A DNA stretch of 32,979 nucleotides from Parasphingorhabdus sp. (GCA_030373505.1 JAUCYS010000022.1:1-32979); one strand, 5' to 3'. Shown: positions 8,294 through 15,831, counted from the first letter of the stretch. Program-made: numbers and translations. The notes: generated by a model not told the origin, from the sequence alone.

Positions 8294-8322
8294 TTGACAT
8301 CGACGCCCATCCCCCTTATTTG
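8294..8322 (+). promoter_or_regulatory. Sigma-70-type promoter of the phasin gene
   Basis: TTGACA (8294-8299) is a perfect -35 box. A -10 such as TATTTG (8317-8322, spacer 17) or TTATTT (spacer 16) follows. The two TGCACTGCA operators bracket it, one before the -35 and one over the -10/start, which is the layout expected of a repressed promoter. Confidence 0.65.
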
Positions 8323-8334
8323 TGCACTGCAACA
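8320..8334. promoter_or_regulatory. Downstream PhaR-like operator of the phasin gene
   Basis: TTGTGCACTGCAACA contains TGCACTGCA at 8323-8331 and overlaps the probable -10 and transcription start. Its centre is 47 bases from the upstream site, so a bound repressor here would block RNA polymerase. Confidence 0.6.
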
Positions 8335-8351
8335 TAGAAGTGAGATAACCG

Positions 8352-9212
8352 ATGGCTGATACGAAAAACGAAACCTCTGCTGCTCCCGCAGCAAAAGAAA
8401 CCGGCTCGCTTTCTGCTGAGGCAGCCTATTCTGCGGCAGCTTCCGCAGTCAACGTTTCCGACAAGCCGGCTGCTGAAGCCGCGCCAGTCGAGAAAGCCGC
8501 AGCGGATTCAGCTCCGGCAAAAACCGAAACCCAAACACCGGCGGCTCCTGCTGCTAAGCCGGCAACAGCGGCCAAGCCTGCTGTCAAAAGAACCGCAGCA
8601 TCCAAGCCGGCTACGAAGAAGGTCGCTGCGAAACGCAAAGTCGCTGCGAAACCCGTTGCCAAGACCACATTGAAAAAGACCAAAGGAACCAGAAAAATGG
8701 CTACCACCAAGACCACCGCAACCAAACGCGTTGTAAAAAACACCAAGGCTGCCAACACCAAGGCCGCCAACAACGCCAAACAAGCTGCTGAAAAGTTCGG
8801 CACGCGTTTCGAAAAGCTGACCGCTGATGCGCAGGCCCGTGCCAAAGCTGCTGCAGACCGCGCGGTTGCACTTTCCAAGAACGCTGTTGAATTCAACCGC
8901 GAAAATGTCGAAACCCTGCTCGAAAGCGGCAAGATTGCTGCGAAGGGTGCTCAGGAAATCGGCCAGACCAACCTGAAATATACCCGCGAGAACTTCGTTG
9001 AAGCCAGCCGTGCGCTGCAGGGGCTGTTCAGCGTTGCAACGCCGAAGGATATGTTTGAGAAGCAGGCTGACTATGTGCGCAGCGGACTGGACCGGGTGAT
9101 GGACCAGACGTCGAACAATGCGGACGCCGTCGTCAAGCTTGCAGGCAAGGCCTATCAGCCGATCGCGGATCGCATGAGCGAAATCCGCAAGGAACTGAAA
9201 GCGGCTGCATAA
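8352..9212 (+). CDS. phaP: Phasin family protein with Ala/Lys-rich N-terminal arm
   Basis: The 286-residue protein has two parts. Residues 1-140 are Ala/Lys/Pro/Thr-rich with histone H1-like phrases (KPATKKVAAKRKVAAKP). Residues 145-286 form a helical phasin_2 domain (AKQAAEKFGTRFEKLTADAQARA, through MDQTSNNADAVVKLAGKAYQPIADRM). Phasins coat polyhydroxyalkanoate granules; the basic arm could contact nucleoid DNA as in PhaF or PhaM, though in PhaF that tail is C-terminal. An internal ATG at 8697 (residue 116) is preceded by AAAGGA at proper spacing and would give a 171-residue phasin lacking most of the arm. The promoter is flanked by two PhaR-like operators and a strong terminator follows. 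Confidence 0.88.
   Translation: MADTKNETSAAPAAKETGSLSAEAAYSAAASAVNVSDKPAAEAAPVEKAAADSAPAKTETQTPAAPAAKPATAAKPAVKRTAASKPATKKVAAKRKVAAKPVAKTTLKKTKGTRKMATTKTTATKRVVKNTKAANTKAANNAKQAAEKFGTRFEKLTADAQARAKAAADRAVALSKNAVEFNRENVETLLESGKIAAKGAQEIGQTNLKYTRENFVEASRALQGLFSVATPKDMFEKQADYVRSGLDRVMDQTSNNADAVVKLAGKAYQPIADRMSEIRKELKAAA
8682..8699 (+). promoter_or_regulatory. Internal ribosome binding site and ATG inside the phasin gene
   Basis: AAAGGA (8682-8687) lies nine bases before an in-frame ATG (8697). It is a better Shine-Dalgarno than that of the annotated start at 8352. Initiation here would yield MATTKTTATKRVV and the full phasin domain. Confidence 0.45.
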
Positions 9213-9230
9213 CCAGCTTTTTCGATCGAC

Positions 9231-9263
9231 AAAAAGGGCCGTTCCGTTGGAGCGGCCCTTTTT
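9231..9263 (+). terminator. Intrinsic terminator after the phasin gene
   Basis: AAAAAGGGCCG (9231-9241) pairs perfectly with CGGCCCTTTTT (9253-9263) over an 11-base loop. It can work on both strands and lies 18 bases past the phasin stop. Confidence 0.92.
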
Positions 9264-9430
9264 ATTTGCACGTCATCGCCGCTCAGGGCTGTAAAAGCTG
9301 TGGAAACAATGAAACCGCCCCTTGCCCTCGGCAGTAAAAATACCATATCTTGAAGCTGATGATGAAGCAGCAGATTCTTTTCCCCATTGCAAATTCCCGT
9401 TGGCCCGATCGGACCAGCGAGCAGCCGGTC

Positions 9431-9763
9431 ATGGACAATGATCCGGACAAGGGATCTGACGACGACAATACAAATCTTGGTATCGCGACCAAGACCCGGG
9501 CCAAGACCAAAAAACCGAGCCCTTATAAAGTGCTCATCCTCAACGATGATTATACACCGATGGAATTCGTGGTGCTGGTGTTGAAGCGATTTTTCAACAT
9601 GGACATAGACGAAGCAACACGGGTCATGCTCCACGTCCACCAGAAAGGCGTCGGAGTTTGTGGCACTTTCAGCTACGAAGTAGCCGAAACAAAGGTCACA
9701 CAAGTTATGGATTTCGCTCGAAAAAACGAGCATCCTCTCCAATGTACGCTTGAGAAGGCCTGA
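9431..9763 (+). CDS. clpS: ATP-dependent Clp protease adaptor ClpS
   Basis: The 110-residue protein carries the ClpS core: [47 protein letters not shown] and a C-terminal PLQCTLEKA. ClpS binds the N-domain of ClpA and delivers N-degron substrates to ClpAP; the NDD triad and the following His of the N-degron pocket are present. The open frame reaches back to a TTG at 9350, but homologues begin with a short acidic tail just before the ATKTR(A)KTKKPS region, so ATG 9431 was chosen; GCGAG upstream is a weak ribosome site. clpA is not next to it here; a DsbA-like gene follows after 20 bases and may be co-transcribed. Confidence 0.93.
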   Translation: MDNDPDKGSDDDNTNLGIATKTRAKTKKPSPYKVLILNDDYTPMEFVVLVLKRFFNMDIDEATRVMLHVHQKGVGVCGTFSYEVAETKVTQVMDFARKNEHPLQCTLEKA

Positions 9764-9783
9764 TACAGACCAAGGAAACAGCC

Positions 9784-10443
9784 ATGTCCGAGATGCCCGT
9801 TATCACTGTCGATATTGTCTCGGATGTCGTGTGCCCCTGGTGCATCATCGGCTATAAAAAACTGGAAAAGGCGATGGCCCAGTTTGAGGGCAAGGCGCGC
9901 TTTGAATTGTCCTGGCATGCTTTTGAACTCAACCCTTCGATGCCAGCCGAGGGGCAGTCGATAAACGAGCATATGGCGCAAAAATATGGTGCCACACCAG
10001 AGCAGAGCCAGGCAAACAGGGAGCGCTTGCGCAGCGCGGGCAGTAATCTGGACTTCGAGTTCAACTATCATGAGAATATGCGGATGGTGAACACCTTTGA
10101 CTCGCACCGCCTATTGCACTGGGCTGGCGAGACGGGCAAGCAAACCGCGCTCAAGCTCGCTCTGTTCAAAGCCCATTTCACTGACGGCAAGGATGTCAGC
10201 GATCATCAGACCTTGGTGGAAATCGCTGCATCGGTTGGCCTTGATGAGCAGCGAACTCGCGATTTGCTCGGCAGCGATCTATATGCTGCCGAAGTCCGGG
10301 CAGTCGAAGCAGAGTGGCAGGATCGCTTCATCACGGGCGTACCCGCGTTCATCTTCGACAAGAAATTCATGGTGCCCGGTGCCCAGGAGCCCGAGGTCTT
10401 TGCCAATATTATCGAAAACAAGCTGCTGAAAGAAGCCGCTTAG
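9784..10443 (+). CDS. DsbA family oxidoreductase (FrnE-like)
   Basis: The 219-residue protein begins VDIVSDVVCPWCIIGYKKLE, with the CPWC redox pair at Cys17 and Cys20 of a thioredoxin-fold DsbA/FrnE-type protein. The C-terminal TGVPAFIFDKKFMVPGAQEPE carries the conserved cis-Pro loop (VPAF). No signal peptide is present, so it probably acts in the cytoplasm as a disulfide isomerase or 2-hydroxychromene-type isomerase. AAGGAAACAGCC gives a good ribosome site for ATG 9784. It starts 20 bases after clpS stops. The physiological substrate is unknown. Confidence 0.9.
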   Translation: MSEMPVITVDIVSDVVCPWCIIGYKKLEKAMAQFEGKARFELSWHAFELNPSMPAEGQSINEHMAQKYGATPEQSQANRERLRSAGSNLDFEFNYHENMRMVNTFDSHRLLHWAGETGKQTALKLALFKAHFTDGKDVSDHQTLVEIAASVGLDEQRTRDLLGSDLYAAEVRAVEAEWQDRFITGVPAFIFDKKFMVPGAQEPEVFANIIENKLLKEAA

Positions 10444-10519
10444 ATATTGAATTTCTCCAAGCAATTTGATGAATTCCGGCTGTAGAGATCGGACGGACTC
10501 CGTGGATCATTCGGCTCAA

Positions 10520-11329
10520 TCACCGATCTGCCGCGTTTCTTGGCGGCATCGGAAAGAAACCTGAGGTTCGTTTGATATAGTCCACATAATCAGGCCGGTT
10601 CTTTTTCAGGCTTTTTTCCAGCAACGGGGCACCGCTCCATTTCATCAGGGTAAAGCTCAGAAACAAGGGGCCGATCACCGCGACCCAGACCGGCCAGCCG
10701 GTTGGGAACGCCACCAGCCAGATTCCCCACCAGGCACAAAAATCGCCGAAATAATTCGGATGGCGCGTATATTTCCAGAAGCCGCTATCCAGCACCTTGC
10801 CTTGGTTAGCCGGATTGGATTTGAAGGCCTTGAGCTGCATATCCCCGATGGTTTCAAAGCCAATACCGATCACGGCAATCATGGCACCGATAATCGAAAC
10901 AAGACTCAGACCCTTGGCATCCGCAAGCAATATACCGAGCTGCGCCGGCAGACAGACCATGAATAGCAGTGGGATCTGCAACGCCCACGCCCTGAGCAGT
11001 GCTGCTTTCGCAAAACTCATTCCCTGCTTGTCCATCGCGTGACCCAAGATTTTCTTGTAACGGGCGTCCATGCCTTCCTTGCGCCAGCGCAAAAACAGAT
11101 GCGTTCCCAGCCTGATGCCCCATAGCGCCGTCAGCGCCCAGATCGTGTAGGCCAGCGTTCCCGGGGTTTCCGTCTGCAGAAAGGACGCGCTCGCCATAAC
11201 CGCCATACCATAAGCCCAGAAAGCATCGATGAAGGACACATCGCGGATTTTTATGGATATCAGCCACAGGATGATCATGATGACGACCAACAAAGCAAAG
11301 TTGAGGCCCAGGGCTGTCAGCACATTCAT
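10520..11329 (-). CDS. DUF1295 membrane protein (steroid 5-alpha-reductase-like fold)
   Basis: The 269-residue protein has about six hydrophobic helices and the DUF1295 signature. That includes FWKYTRHPNYFGDFCAWWGIWL near residues 183-204, the steroid reductase/ICMT-type RHPNY motif, and a C-terminal region with KSLKKNRPDYVDYIKRTSGFFP. The family is thought to act on lipophilic substrates, possibly as a reductase, but no function is established for this branch. Its ATG overlaps the TGA of the PlsC-like gene as ATGA (11326-11329), so the two are translationally coupled and probably act on related lipids. It is convergent with the DsbA-like gene. Confidence 0.85.
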   Translation of the reverse strand: MNVLTALGLNFALLVVIMIILWLISIKIRDVSFIDAFWAYGMAVMASASFLQTETPGTLAYTIWALTALWGIRLGTHLFLRWRKEGMDARYKKILGHAMDKQGMSFAKAALLRAWALQIPLLFMVCLPAQLGILLADAKGLSLVSIIGAMIAVIGIGFETIGDMQLKAFKSNPANQGKVLDSGFWKYTRHPNYFGDFCAWWGIWLVAFPTGWPVWVAVIGPLFLSFTLMKWSGAPLLEKSLKKNRPDYVDYIKRTSGFFPMPPRNAADR

Positions 11330-11964
11330 ATCGCCGGCTTTTCTGTCTGCAGATCGTCAGGTGCGCCGGGTTCGGTAGAAACAATATCGCGCATCGCCTT
11401 GTCCGGATATTTGGGGGTTACACTGTGGTAAAATTTGCTGATTTTCTGCATGTCGGCCTTATAATCGCCAGAGGGCATGAAGGATGGCCCCAGTCCCCCG
11501 GTTTTTTTCGAGTAATCCATCATTCCAATAATCAAAGGGACTTTCGCTTTCAGCGCGATATAATAGAAGCCCGTCCGCCATTGCTTGACACTGCCCCGCG
11601 TACCCTCCGGCGGGATCGTGAGGAGAAAATCATCGCGCCGGCCGAATTCCCTGACCATCGCATTGACCATATTTTGTGATTTTGAGCGATTAACCGCTAT
11701 GCCCCCCATCCGGCGCATCATTCCTCCCCATGGCCATTTGAATAATGTATCTTTGCCAATCCAGTAGGACTTTATTCCGAGCTTGTTGGTCAGCCCGAAA
11801 AAATAGACGAAATCCCAGTTGCTCGTATGCGGAGCGGCAATGATAACCGCTTTTCTAGGCGGCCGATTTTCCTGTACTGCCGTCCATCCGTTCACGGAAT
11901 AAACGAACACGGAAAAGCGGCGGACAATTTCCGACAACCAGTTGGGCTTGATTTCCTCGTTCAC
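11326..11964 (-). CDS. Lysophospholipid acyltransferase family protein (PlsC-like)
   Basis: The 212-residue protein has the acyltransferase motif H46-TSNW-D51 (H-x4-D) and the downstream PEGTRG motif at residues 119-124, typical of 1-acylglycerol-3-phosphate acyltransferases. It probably transfers an acyl group to a lysolipid or related acceptor at the inner membrane. The open frame reaches a TTG at 12033, but a GTG at 11964 is preceded by GGGGAGGA, a much better ribosome site, and gives a natural N-terminus (VNEEIKPNWLSE). It overlaps the DUF1295 gene by four bases. The CDF transporter ends 155 bases upstream on the same strand. Confidence 0.87.
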   Translation of the reverse strand: MNEEIKPNWLSEIVRRFSVFVYSVNGWTAVQENRPPRKAVIIAAPHTSNWDFVYFFGLTNKLGIKSYWIGKDTLFKWPWGGMMRRMGGIAVNRSKSQNMVNAMVREFGRRDDFLLTIPPEGTRGSVKQWRTGFYYIALKAKVPLIIGMMDYSKKTGGLGPSFMPSGDYKADMQKISKFYHSVTPKYPDKAMRDIVSTEPGAPDDLQTEKPAI

Positions 11965-12119
11965 GCATCCTCCCCTCGCGGGACGGATGCCGCGGATTGG
12001 CGAAGACCTTAAATCTATTTTGCGACCGCGCAACGAAAGATGTCTTTTGGTGCAGTCAGCGATGGCCAGTCATGGACATCCAGTTGCTGATGATGGAAGG
12101 CGCGATTGCAATGGCCGCT

Positions 12120-13076
12120 TCAGCCTTCGCTGCCGCAATCCGTGCGACAGCCCTCTTCTCCATCGTCGACTTCGATCTGAATGGTCGTGTGGTGAATGGA
12201 AAAACGGTGCATCATCTGTTTTTGAATCTCACCCAGAAACCCTTTGCCGGGATGCCCCCCCGGTAAAAGAAGATGGGCCGTCATTGCCGTTTCGCTGGTG
12301 CTCATTGGCCAGATGTGGAGATCGTGTATCGCCTGAACACCAGGCAATGAAGCAAGATAGGATTGTACCTTTTCGGCATCTATATTTCGAGGGACCCCGG
12401 CCAGCGACATGCGCACGGCTTCGGTCAGCAATCCCCACGTACTCCAGAAGATCAATGCCACGATTAGCAGGCTGATCAGTGGATCAATCCAGTTCAAGCC
12501 GGTAAAATAGATCACGATACCGCCAACCACAACTCCTGCAGACACAGCGGCATCCGCCATCATATGCAGAAAGGCGCCACGGATATTGATGTCTTCTTTC
12601 TGCCCGCGCACGAAAAGCATCGCCGTGCCGAAATTGATGACAATGCCGATAGAGGCTACGATGATAACCGTGGTCGAAGCGATCGGGCTGGGAGAGCTGA
12701 AGCGTTCCACGGCTGCCAGTGCGATAGCGCCACAGGCAACCAGGAGGAAAAGCCCGTTCAGAAGCGCAGCCAGAATCGAAGATCCGCCAAGCCCATAAGT
12801 GAAACGCTTGCTCGGCGGCCGCTTGCCCAGCTCTGCGCCAGCCCAGGCTACAACGAGGCCAAGAACATCGGACAGATTATGGCCGGCATCGGCCAGCAAA
12901 GCCATGGATCCGGCCAGCAGGCCATATATGACTTCGACAAGGATATAGGTGATGTTGAGCGCAATGCCGAGCGCGAAGGCACGGCTGAAATTGGTTGGCA
13001 TATGTCCATGGCCACCATTGTGATCATGATGGCCGTGGGCGGCGTGCCCCCCGTGATGATGATGGCCTGCAGACAT
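12120..13076 (-). CDS. Cation diffusion facilitator (zinc-type) transporter
   Basis: The 318-residue protein starts with a His-rich tail (SAGHHHHGGHAAHGHHDHNGG) and is followed by about six membrane helices. Metal ligands are visible in LLADAGHNLSDVLGL (HxxxD on helix 2) and FLHMMADAA (HxxxD on helix 5), the zinc-type CDF arrangement. A C-terminal cytoplasmic domain ends near residue 300 (HHTTIQIEVDDG). It exports Zn2+ or a similar ion in exchange for protons. The start is ATG 13076 with GGAG six bases before; a TTG at 13109 extends the open frame but lacks a ribosome site. It is closest to CzcD or ZitB; the exact metal is not proven. Confidence 0.92.
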   Translation of the reverse strand: MSAGHHHHGGHAAHGHHDHNGGHGHMPTNFSRAFALGIALNITYILVEVIYGLLAGSMALLADAGHNLSDVLGLVVAWAGAELGKRPPSKRFTYGLGGSSILAALLNGLFLLVACGAIALAAVERFSSPSPIASTTVIIVASIGIVINFGTAMLFVRGQKEDINIRGAFLHMMADAAVSAGVVVGGIVIYFTGLNWIDPLISLLIVALIFWSTWGLLTEAVRMSLAGVPRNIDAEKVQSYLASLPGVQAIHDLHIWPMSTSETAMTAHLLLPGGHPGKGFLGEIQKQMMHRFSIHHTTIQIEVDDGEEGCRTDCGSEG

Positions 13077-13201
13077 CTGCGCTCCGACTGTTGCAATGCG
13101 AACGTTCAAATCTCAATTACACGGTTTCGTCAGAACGGTCTACGATTTTTATACAATATTTTCCGTATGTTATATCATGAAGACGGGGATAATGGCCGGG
13201 A

Positions 13202-13381
13202 TCAATCGACAATCAGTCCGATCGCCAGATAGATGATAATCGCAGAACCAAAGCCAAATATTGTCGCCAGAACGAATATGACACGAAGCAGGTTTGCGTC
13301 CATGCCGCTCCAGTTCGCCAGACCCGAGCACACGCCCATCAGCTTGCCATTGGCTTTGTCGAGCTTCAGTTTGTTTTTCAT
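13202..13381 (-). CDS. Small PspC domain protein
   Basis: The 59-residue protein MKNKLKLDKANGKLMGVCSGLANWSG... has a PspC domain (KLDKANGKLMGVCSGLA, then a hydrophobic helix VIFVLATIFGFGSAIIIYLAIGLIVD). PspC proteins are inner-membrane partners in phage-shock or envelope-stress responses. ATG 13381 was chosen because AAAGGA precedes it; a longer 85-residue version could start at ATG 13459, which overlaps the microprotein stop as TGATG, adding a Lys/Pro/Ser-rich N-terminus without family similarity. It is the third gene of a minus-strand block after two paralogous microproteins. No pspA, pspB or pspF is visible in the window. Confidence 0.85.
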   Translation of the reverse strand: MKNKLKLDKANGKLMGVCSGLANWSGMDANLLRVIFVLATIFGFGSAIIIYLAIGLIVD

Positions 13382-13458
13382 GTTGGTTCCTTTGTTTGAC
13401 GAGATCGGTTCGGGCCAGCTGCTAGGCCCGGCTTGTGCGCCTTTTTTCTTGCTCGCCA

Positions 13459-13578
13459 TCAGATCACCATCGACGATGCGCTGTTAAGGGCCGGCAAGAT
13501 GCTGGCACCGACAAACAGGGCAGCCGAAACGGCGGCTGCAAAAGCGGCGGCGAATGAATTTTGGAGATTGAGTGACAT
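13459..13578 (-). CDS. Hydrophobic 39-residue microprotein, second copy
   Basis: MSLNLQNSFAAAFAAAVSAA starts a 39-residue protein with one strongly hydrophobic stretch (about residues 9-31) and no charged residues. AAAGGA lies seven bases upstream of ATG 13578. It is 21/39 identical to the upstream microprotein at 13613-13732, with the same length and an aligned NS-x2-AA-x-AA-x2-SAA-x-F-x-GASI-x-PA pattern. Its TGA overlaps the long PspC start by TGATG. No known family is recognised. It may be a membrane peptide; sequence alone does not say more. Confidence 0.7.
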   Translation of the reverse strand: MSLNLQNSFAAAFAAAVSAALFVGASILPALNSASSMVI

Positions 13579-13612
13579 GAGCGGTCCTTTCGGGAATTGG
13601 GTTGAGGTGCGC

Positions 13613-13732
13613 TTAAACGACAACCGAAACAGCGTTGCTGACTGCCGGGCCGATGCTGGCTCCGGCAAAAATAGCGGCAGAAATAATAGCGGCTACGGCG
13701 GCGGAGACACTGTTGGATACATTCGAGAACAT
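13613..13732 (-). CDS. Hydrophobic 39-residue microprotein, first copy
   Basis: MFSNVSNSVSAAVAAIISAA starts a 39-residue protein that is hydrophobic throughout and uncharged. AAGGA sits eight bases before ATG 13732, and TAA at 13613-13615 ends it. It pairs with the downstream copy at 13459-13578: same length, 21/39 identical, 34 bases between them. The GASIGPA segment is shared. It is the first gene of a block that continues into the PspC gene. No recognised family. Tandem duplication with an intact reading frame and ribosome site in each copy argues that it is translated. Confidence 0.7.
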   Translation of the reverse strand: MFSNVSNSVSAAVAAIISAAIFAGASIGPAVSNAVSVVV

Positions 13733-13791
13733 TTTGAGATCCTTCCGATTTGAAACTGTTTTTCGCGTTATTGCGAAGATGCAAGATACAC

Positions 13792-13807
13792 TGCACGGTG
13801 CATGCCA
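13792..13807 (-). promoter_or_regulatory. Sigma-54-like promoter element of the microprotein/PspC block
   Basis: Read on the minus strand the element is TGGCATGCACCGTGCA. Compared with TGGCACG-N4-TTGCW it keeps GG and GC at the -24/-12 distance and differs only at two positions (C to T, T to G). It would start transcription near 13781. A sigma-70-like pair (TTGAGC 13865-13860, TATAAC 13841-13836, spacer 18) sits 30 bases further upstream and is an alternative. Confidence 0.4.
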
Positions 13808-13835
13808 GTTTCACACTTCCTTTGTATTTCAGAAT

Positions 13836-13865
13836 GTTATATAATATTGGCAGCGCGCAGCTCAA
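13836..13865 (-). promoter_or_regulatory. Sigma-70-like promoter upstream of the microproteins
   Basis: On the minus strand TTGAGC (13865-13860) and TATAAC (13841-13836) are separated by 18 bases; TATATA with a 16-base spacer is also possible. It competes with the sigma-54-like element nearer the gene. Confidence 0.4.
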
Positions 13866-13993
13866 CAAAGAAAACTTATAATTGGTAAAAATAGCTAAGT
13901 ATTAGCATCATAGTTTCCGCAATCAGCGAGGATAGGTGTTGCCGCCGAATTTGCTTCTCTTCACAGGTTGCGAAAGCTAGTGACCGGCCCAAG

Positions 13994-15067
13994 ATGACCT
14001 TGTCCCAGCTCACTCTGCACAATTTTCGCAATTATCCTGAGTTGCGCCTGAATGCGGCACCGGGATTCATGGTTTTCAGCGGTGCCAACGGCGCGGGGAA
14101 AACCAATATTCTGGAAGCGGTGTCGATGCTCGCTCCGGGACGCGGGCTCCGCCGCGCAGCACTCCGCGATATTGCCTATCAGCATGGCCCCGGGGATTTT
14201 GCCGTGGCCGCGCAGCTGGACGACGTACATCTTGGCAGCGGTACCAGCGTCGAAACACCCGAACGGCGCAAAACCCGGATTAACGAGGCGATGGTCCCGA
14301 CCAATGATCTGGCCGAATGGCTTTCAATCTTGTGGCTGACGCCGGCGATGGACCGCCTGTTTACCGAGGGAGCTTCAGGACGCCGCAATTTTCTCGACCG
14401 TCTTGTGACCGCGCTGGAACCCGCTCATGCGGGCAACTGCGCTCGCTATGAAGCCGCCAGGCGCGAACGCAACCGGCTTCTTGCCGATGGATATCAGGCC
14501 GACCGGGACTGGATGGACGGCCTCGACGTGCAGCTGGCCCGTTTCGGATCATTGGTTGCGGAGGCGCGCAGCCGGGTCGTGGTCGCGCTCAATGAAGGGT
14601 TGCAACAATCGGACGGCAGCATCTTCGCGACACCCCACTTGCATCTAGCGGATGATCAATTACACACCGAGGAACAGCTCCACCAGATGCTGCGGCAGTC
14701 TCGTTCCGCAGACCGGGCAGCCGGACGAACCACGCGCGGTCCCCATCGAACCGACCTCAAGGTGTTTCATGCCGCCAAGCGACAGCCAGCCGAAAAATGC
14801 TCCACCGGCGAGCAGAAAGCATTGCTCTTTTCGATCATTCTGGCGCATGCAGACCTGATCGCCGAGCGGCGCACCGGCCGACCAATCCTGCTTCTGGACG
14901 AGGTTGCGGCGCATCTTGATCCGCAGCGCCGGGCAGCGCTTTTCGACAAGCTTGCGACGCGCGGTGGCCAAGTCTGGCTGACGGGAACGGAACCGGATCT
15001 GTTCGTGGACATTCCGCACAATGCGCTGCATTTTGAAGTGTCGGACGGGACGGTTACGCCAAGATAG
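13994..15067 (+). CDS. recF: DNA replication and repair protein RecF
   Basis: The 357-residue protein is RecF: LHNFRNY (residues 8-14), Walker A GANGAGKT (30-37), signature STGEQKAL and Walker B PILLLDEVAAHLD near the C-terminus. RecF loads RecA at gaps in single-stranded DNA as part of RecFOR. The ATG at 13994 gives the canonical MTLSQLTLHNFRN start; the ribosome site is weak. It is divergent from the microprotein block with about 260 bases between starts. dnaA, dnaN and gyrB, often beside recF in other bacteria, are not here. Confidence 0.96.
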   Translation: MTLSQLTLHNFRNYPELRLNAAPGFMVFSGANGAGKTNILEAVSMLAPGRGLRRAALRDIAYQHGPGDFAVAAQLDDVHLGSGTSVETPERRKTRINEAMVPTNDLAEWLSILWLTPAMDRLFTEGASGRRNFLDRLVTALEPAHAGNCARYEAARRERNRLLADGYQADRDWMDGLDVQLARFGSLVAEARSRVVVALNEGLQQSDGSIFATPHLHLADDQLHTEEQLHQMLRQSRSADRAAGRTTRGPHRTDLKVFHAAKRQPAEKCSTGEQKALLFSIILAHADLIAERRTGRPILLLDEVAAHLDPQRRAALFDKLATRGGQVWLTGTEPDLFVDIPHNALHFEVSDGTVTPR

Positions 15068-15150
15068 CGCAGACTGGCAGGATCATGCTTACCAGGTGAT
15101 TCATCATACCCATTAGCTTTGCCTTTCCGCGATACGACTAGGCCTTGGGC

Positions 15151-15831
15151 ATGTCCCTGACGACCCTCAACGCCTTCGCGGCATCTCTCCGCAACGCAAT
15201 CATTCCCATCCTTCTGGTGCTTCAAGCCATCCTCATGGCCCCACCGGCCAAGGCGGAAGACTATCTGCAGTGCGTGCCCTTTGCCAGGGAGTTGAGCGGC
15301 ATTCAAATCTATGGCGATGCCCACAGCTGGTGGGATCAGGCCGCCGGCATCTATCAGCGCGGTACAGCTCCCGTCGAAGGCGCGGTGCTGTCTTTGCCCA
15401 GTTATGGCGCGATGCAGCTTGGTCATGTGGCGGTGGTGCACAAGATTGTCGATTCTCGCACGATCCTGATCAGCCATGCCAACTGGTCGCCGATCAACGG
15501 TCGCCGCGGCCAGATCGAGCGCAAGGTGATGGCAAGGGATGTTTCGGAGCATAATGACTGGAGTCTTGTACGTATCTGGTACGCCCCGATCGGCAAGCTG
15601 GGCACCACTGCTTTTCCGGTCAACGGGTTTATCTATCCCCAGCGCTCTGCCAAAGATGCTGGCCGACATTGGGTCTCCGCAACGCCGGAGCGCCGCACCC
15701 GGCAGCCCAATCGCAAGCTGTTTGACCGGCGACTGGAGGCAGAGCTGGCGCACTATGCCGCAGAAGAGCGTCCAGCCGACACAGGACCCACCGACCTGAT
15801 CGGGGAATTGCTGGACAGAGTGGGCAGCTGA
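15151..15831 (+). CDS. CHAP domain peptidoglycan hydrolase
   Basis: The 226-residue protein has a signal peptide (residues 1-35, ending AKA) and a CHAP amidase domain. The nucleophile Cys41 is in YLQCVPFARELSG, His92 in GHVAVVHKIV, and ISHANW (His109, Asn111) lies further on. It probably cleaves amide bonds in the peptidoglycan peptide in the periplasm. The C-terminal 60 residues are basic and low in complexity. The open frame begins with TTG at 15145; ATG 15151 was preferred. MobA starts 38 bases later on the same strand. Confidence 0.88.
   Translation: MSLTTLNAFAASLRNAIIPILLVLQAILMAPPAKAEDYLQCVPFARELSGIQIYGDAHSWWDQAAGIYQRGTAPVEGAVLSLPSYGAMQLGHVAVVHKIVDSRTILISHANWSPINGRRGQIERKVMARDVSEHNDWSLVRIWYAPIGKLGTTAFPVNGFIYPQRSAKDAGRHWVSATPERRTRQPNRKLFDRRLEAELAHYAAEERPADTGPTDLIGELLDRVGS

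Noticed and set aside
13382..13459. Longer PspC start at ATG 13459 (85 residues)
   Set aside because: The TGATG overlap with the microprotein stop is suggestive, but the extra 26 residues lack PspC similarity and ATG 13381 has its own AAAGGA. Kept only as an alternative.
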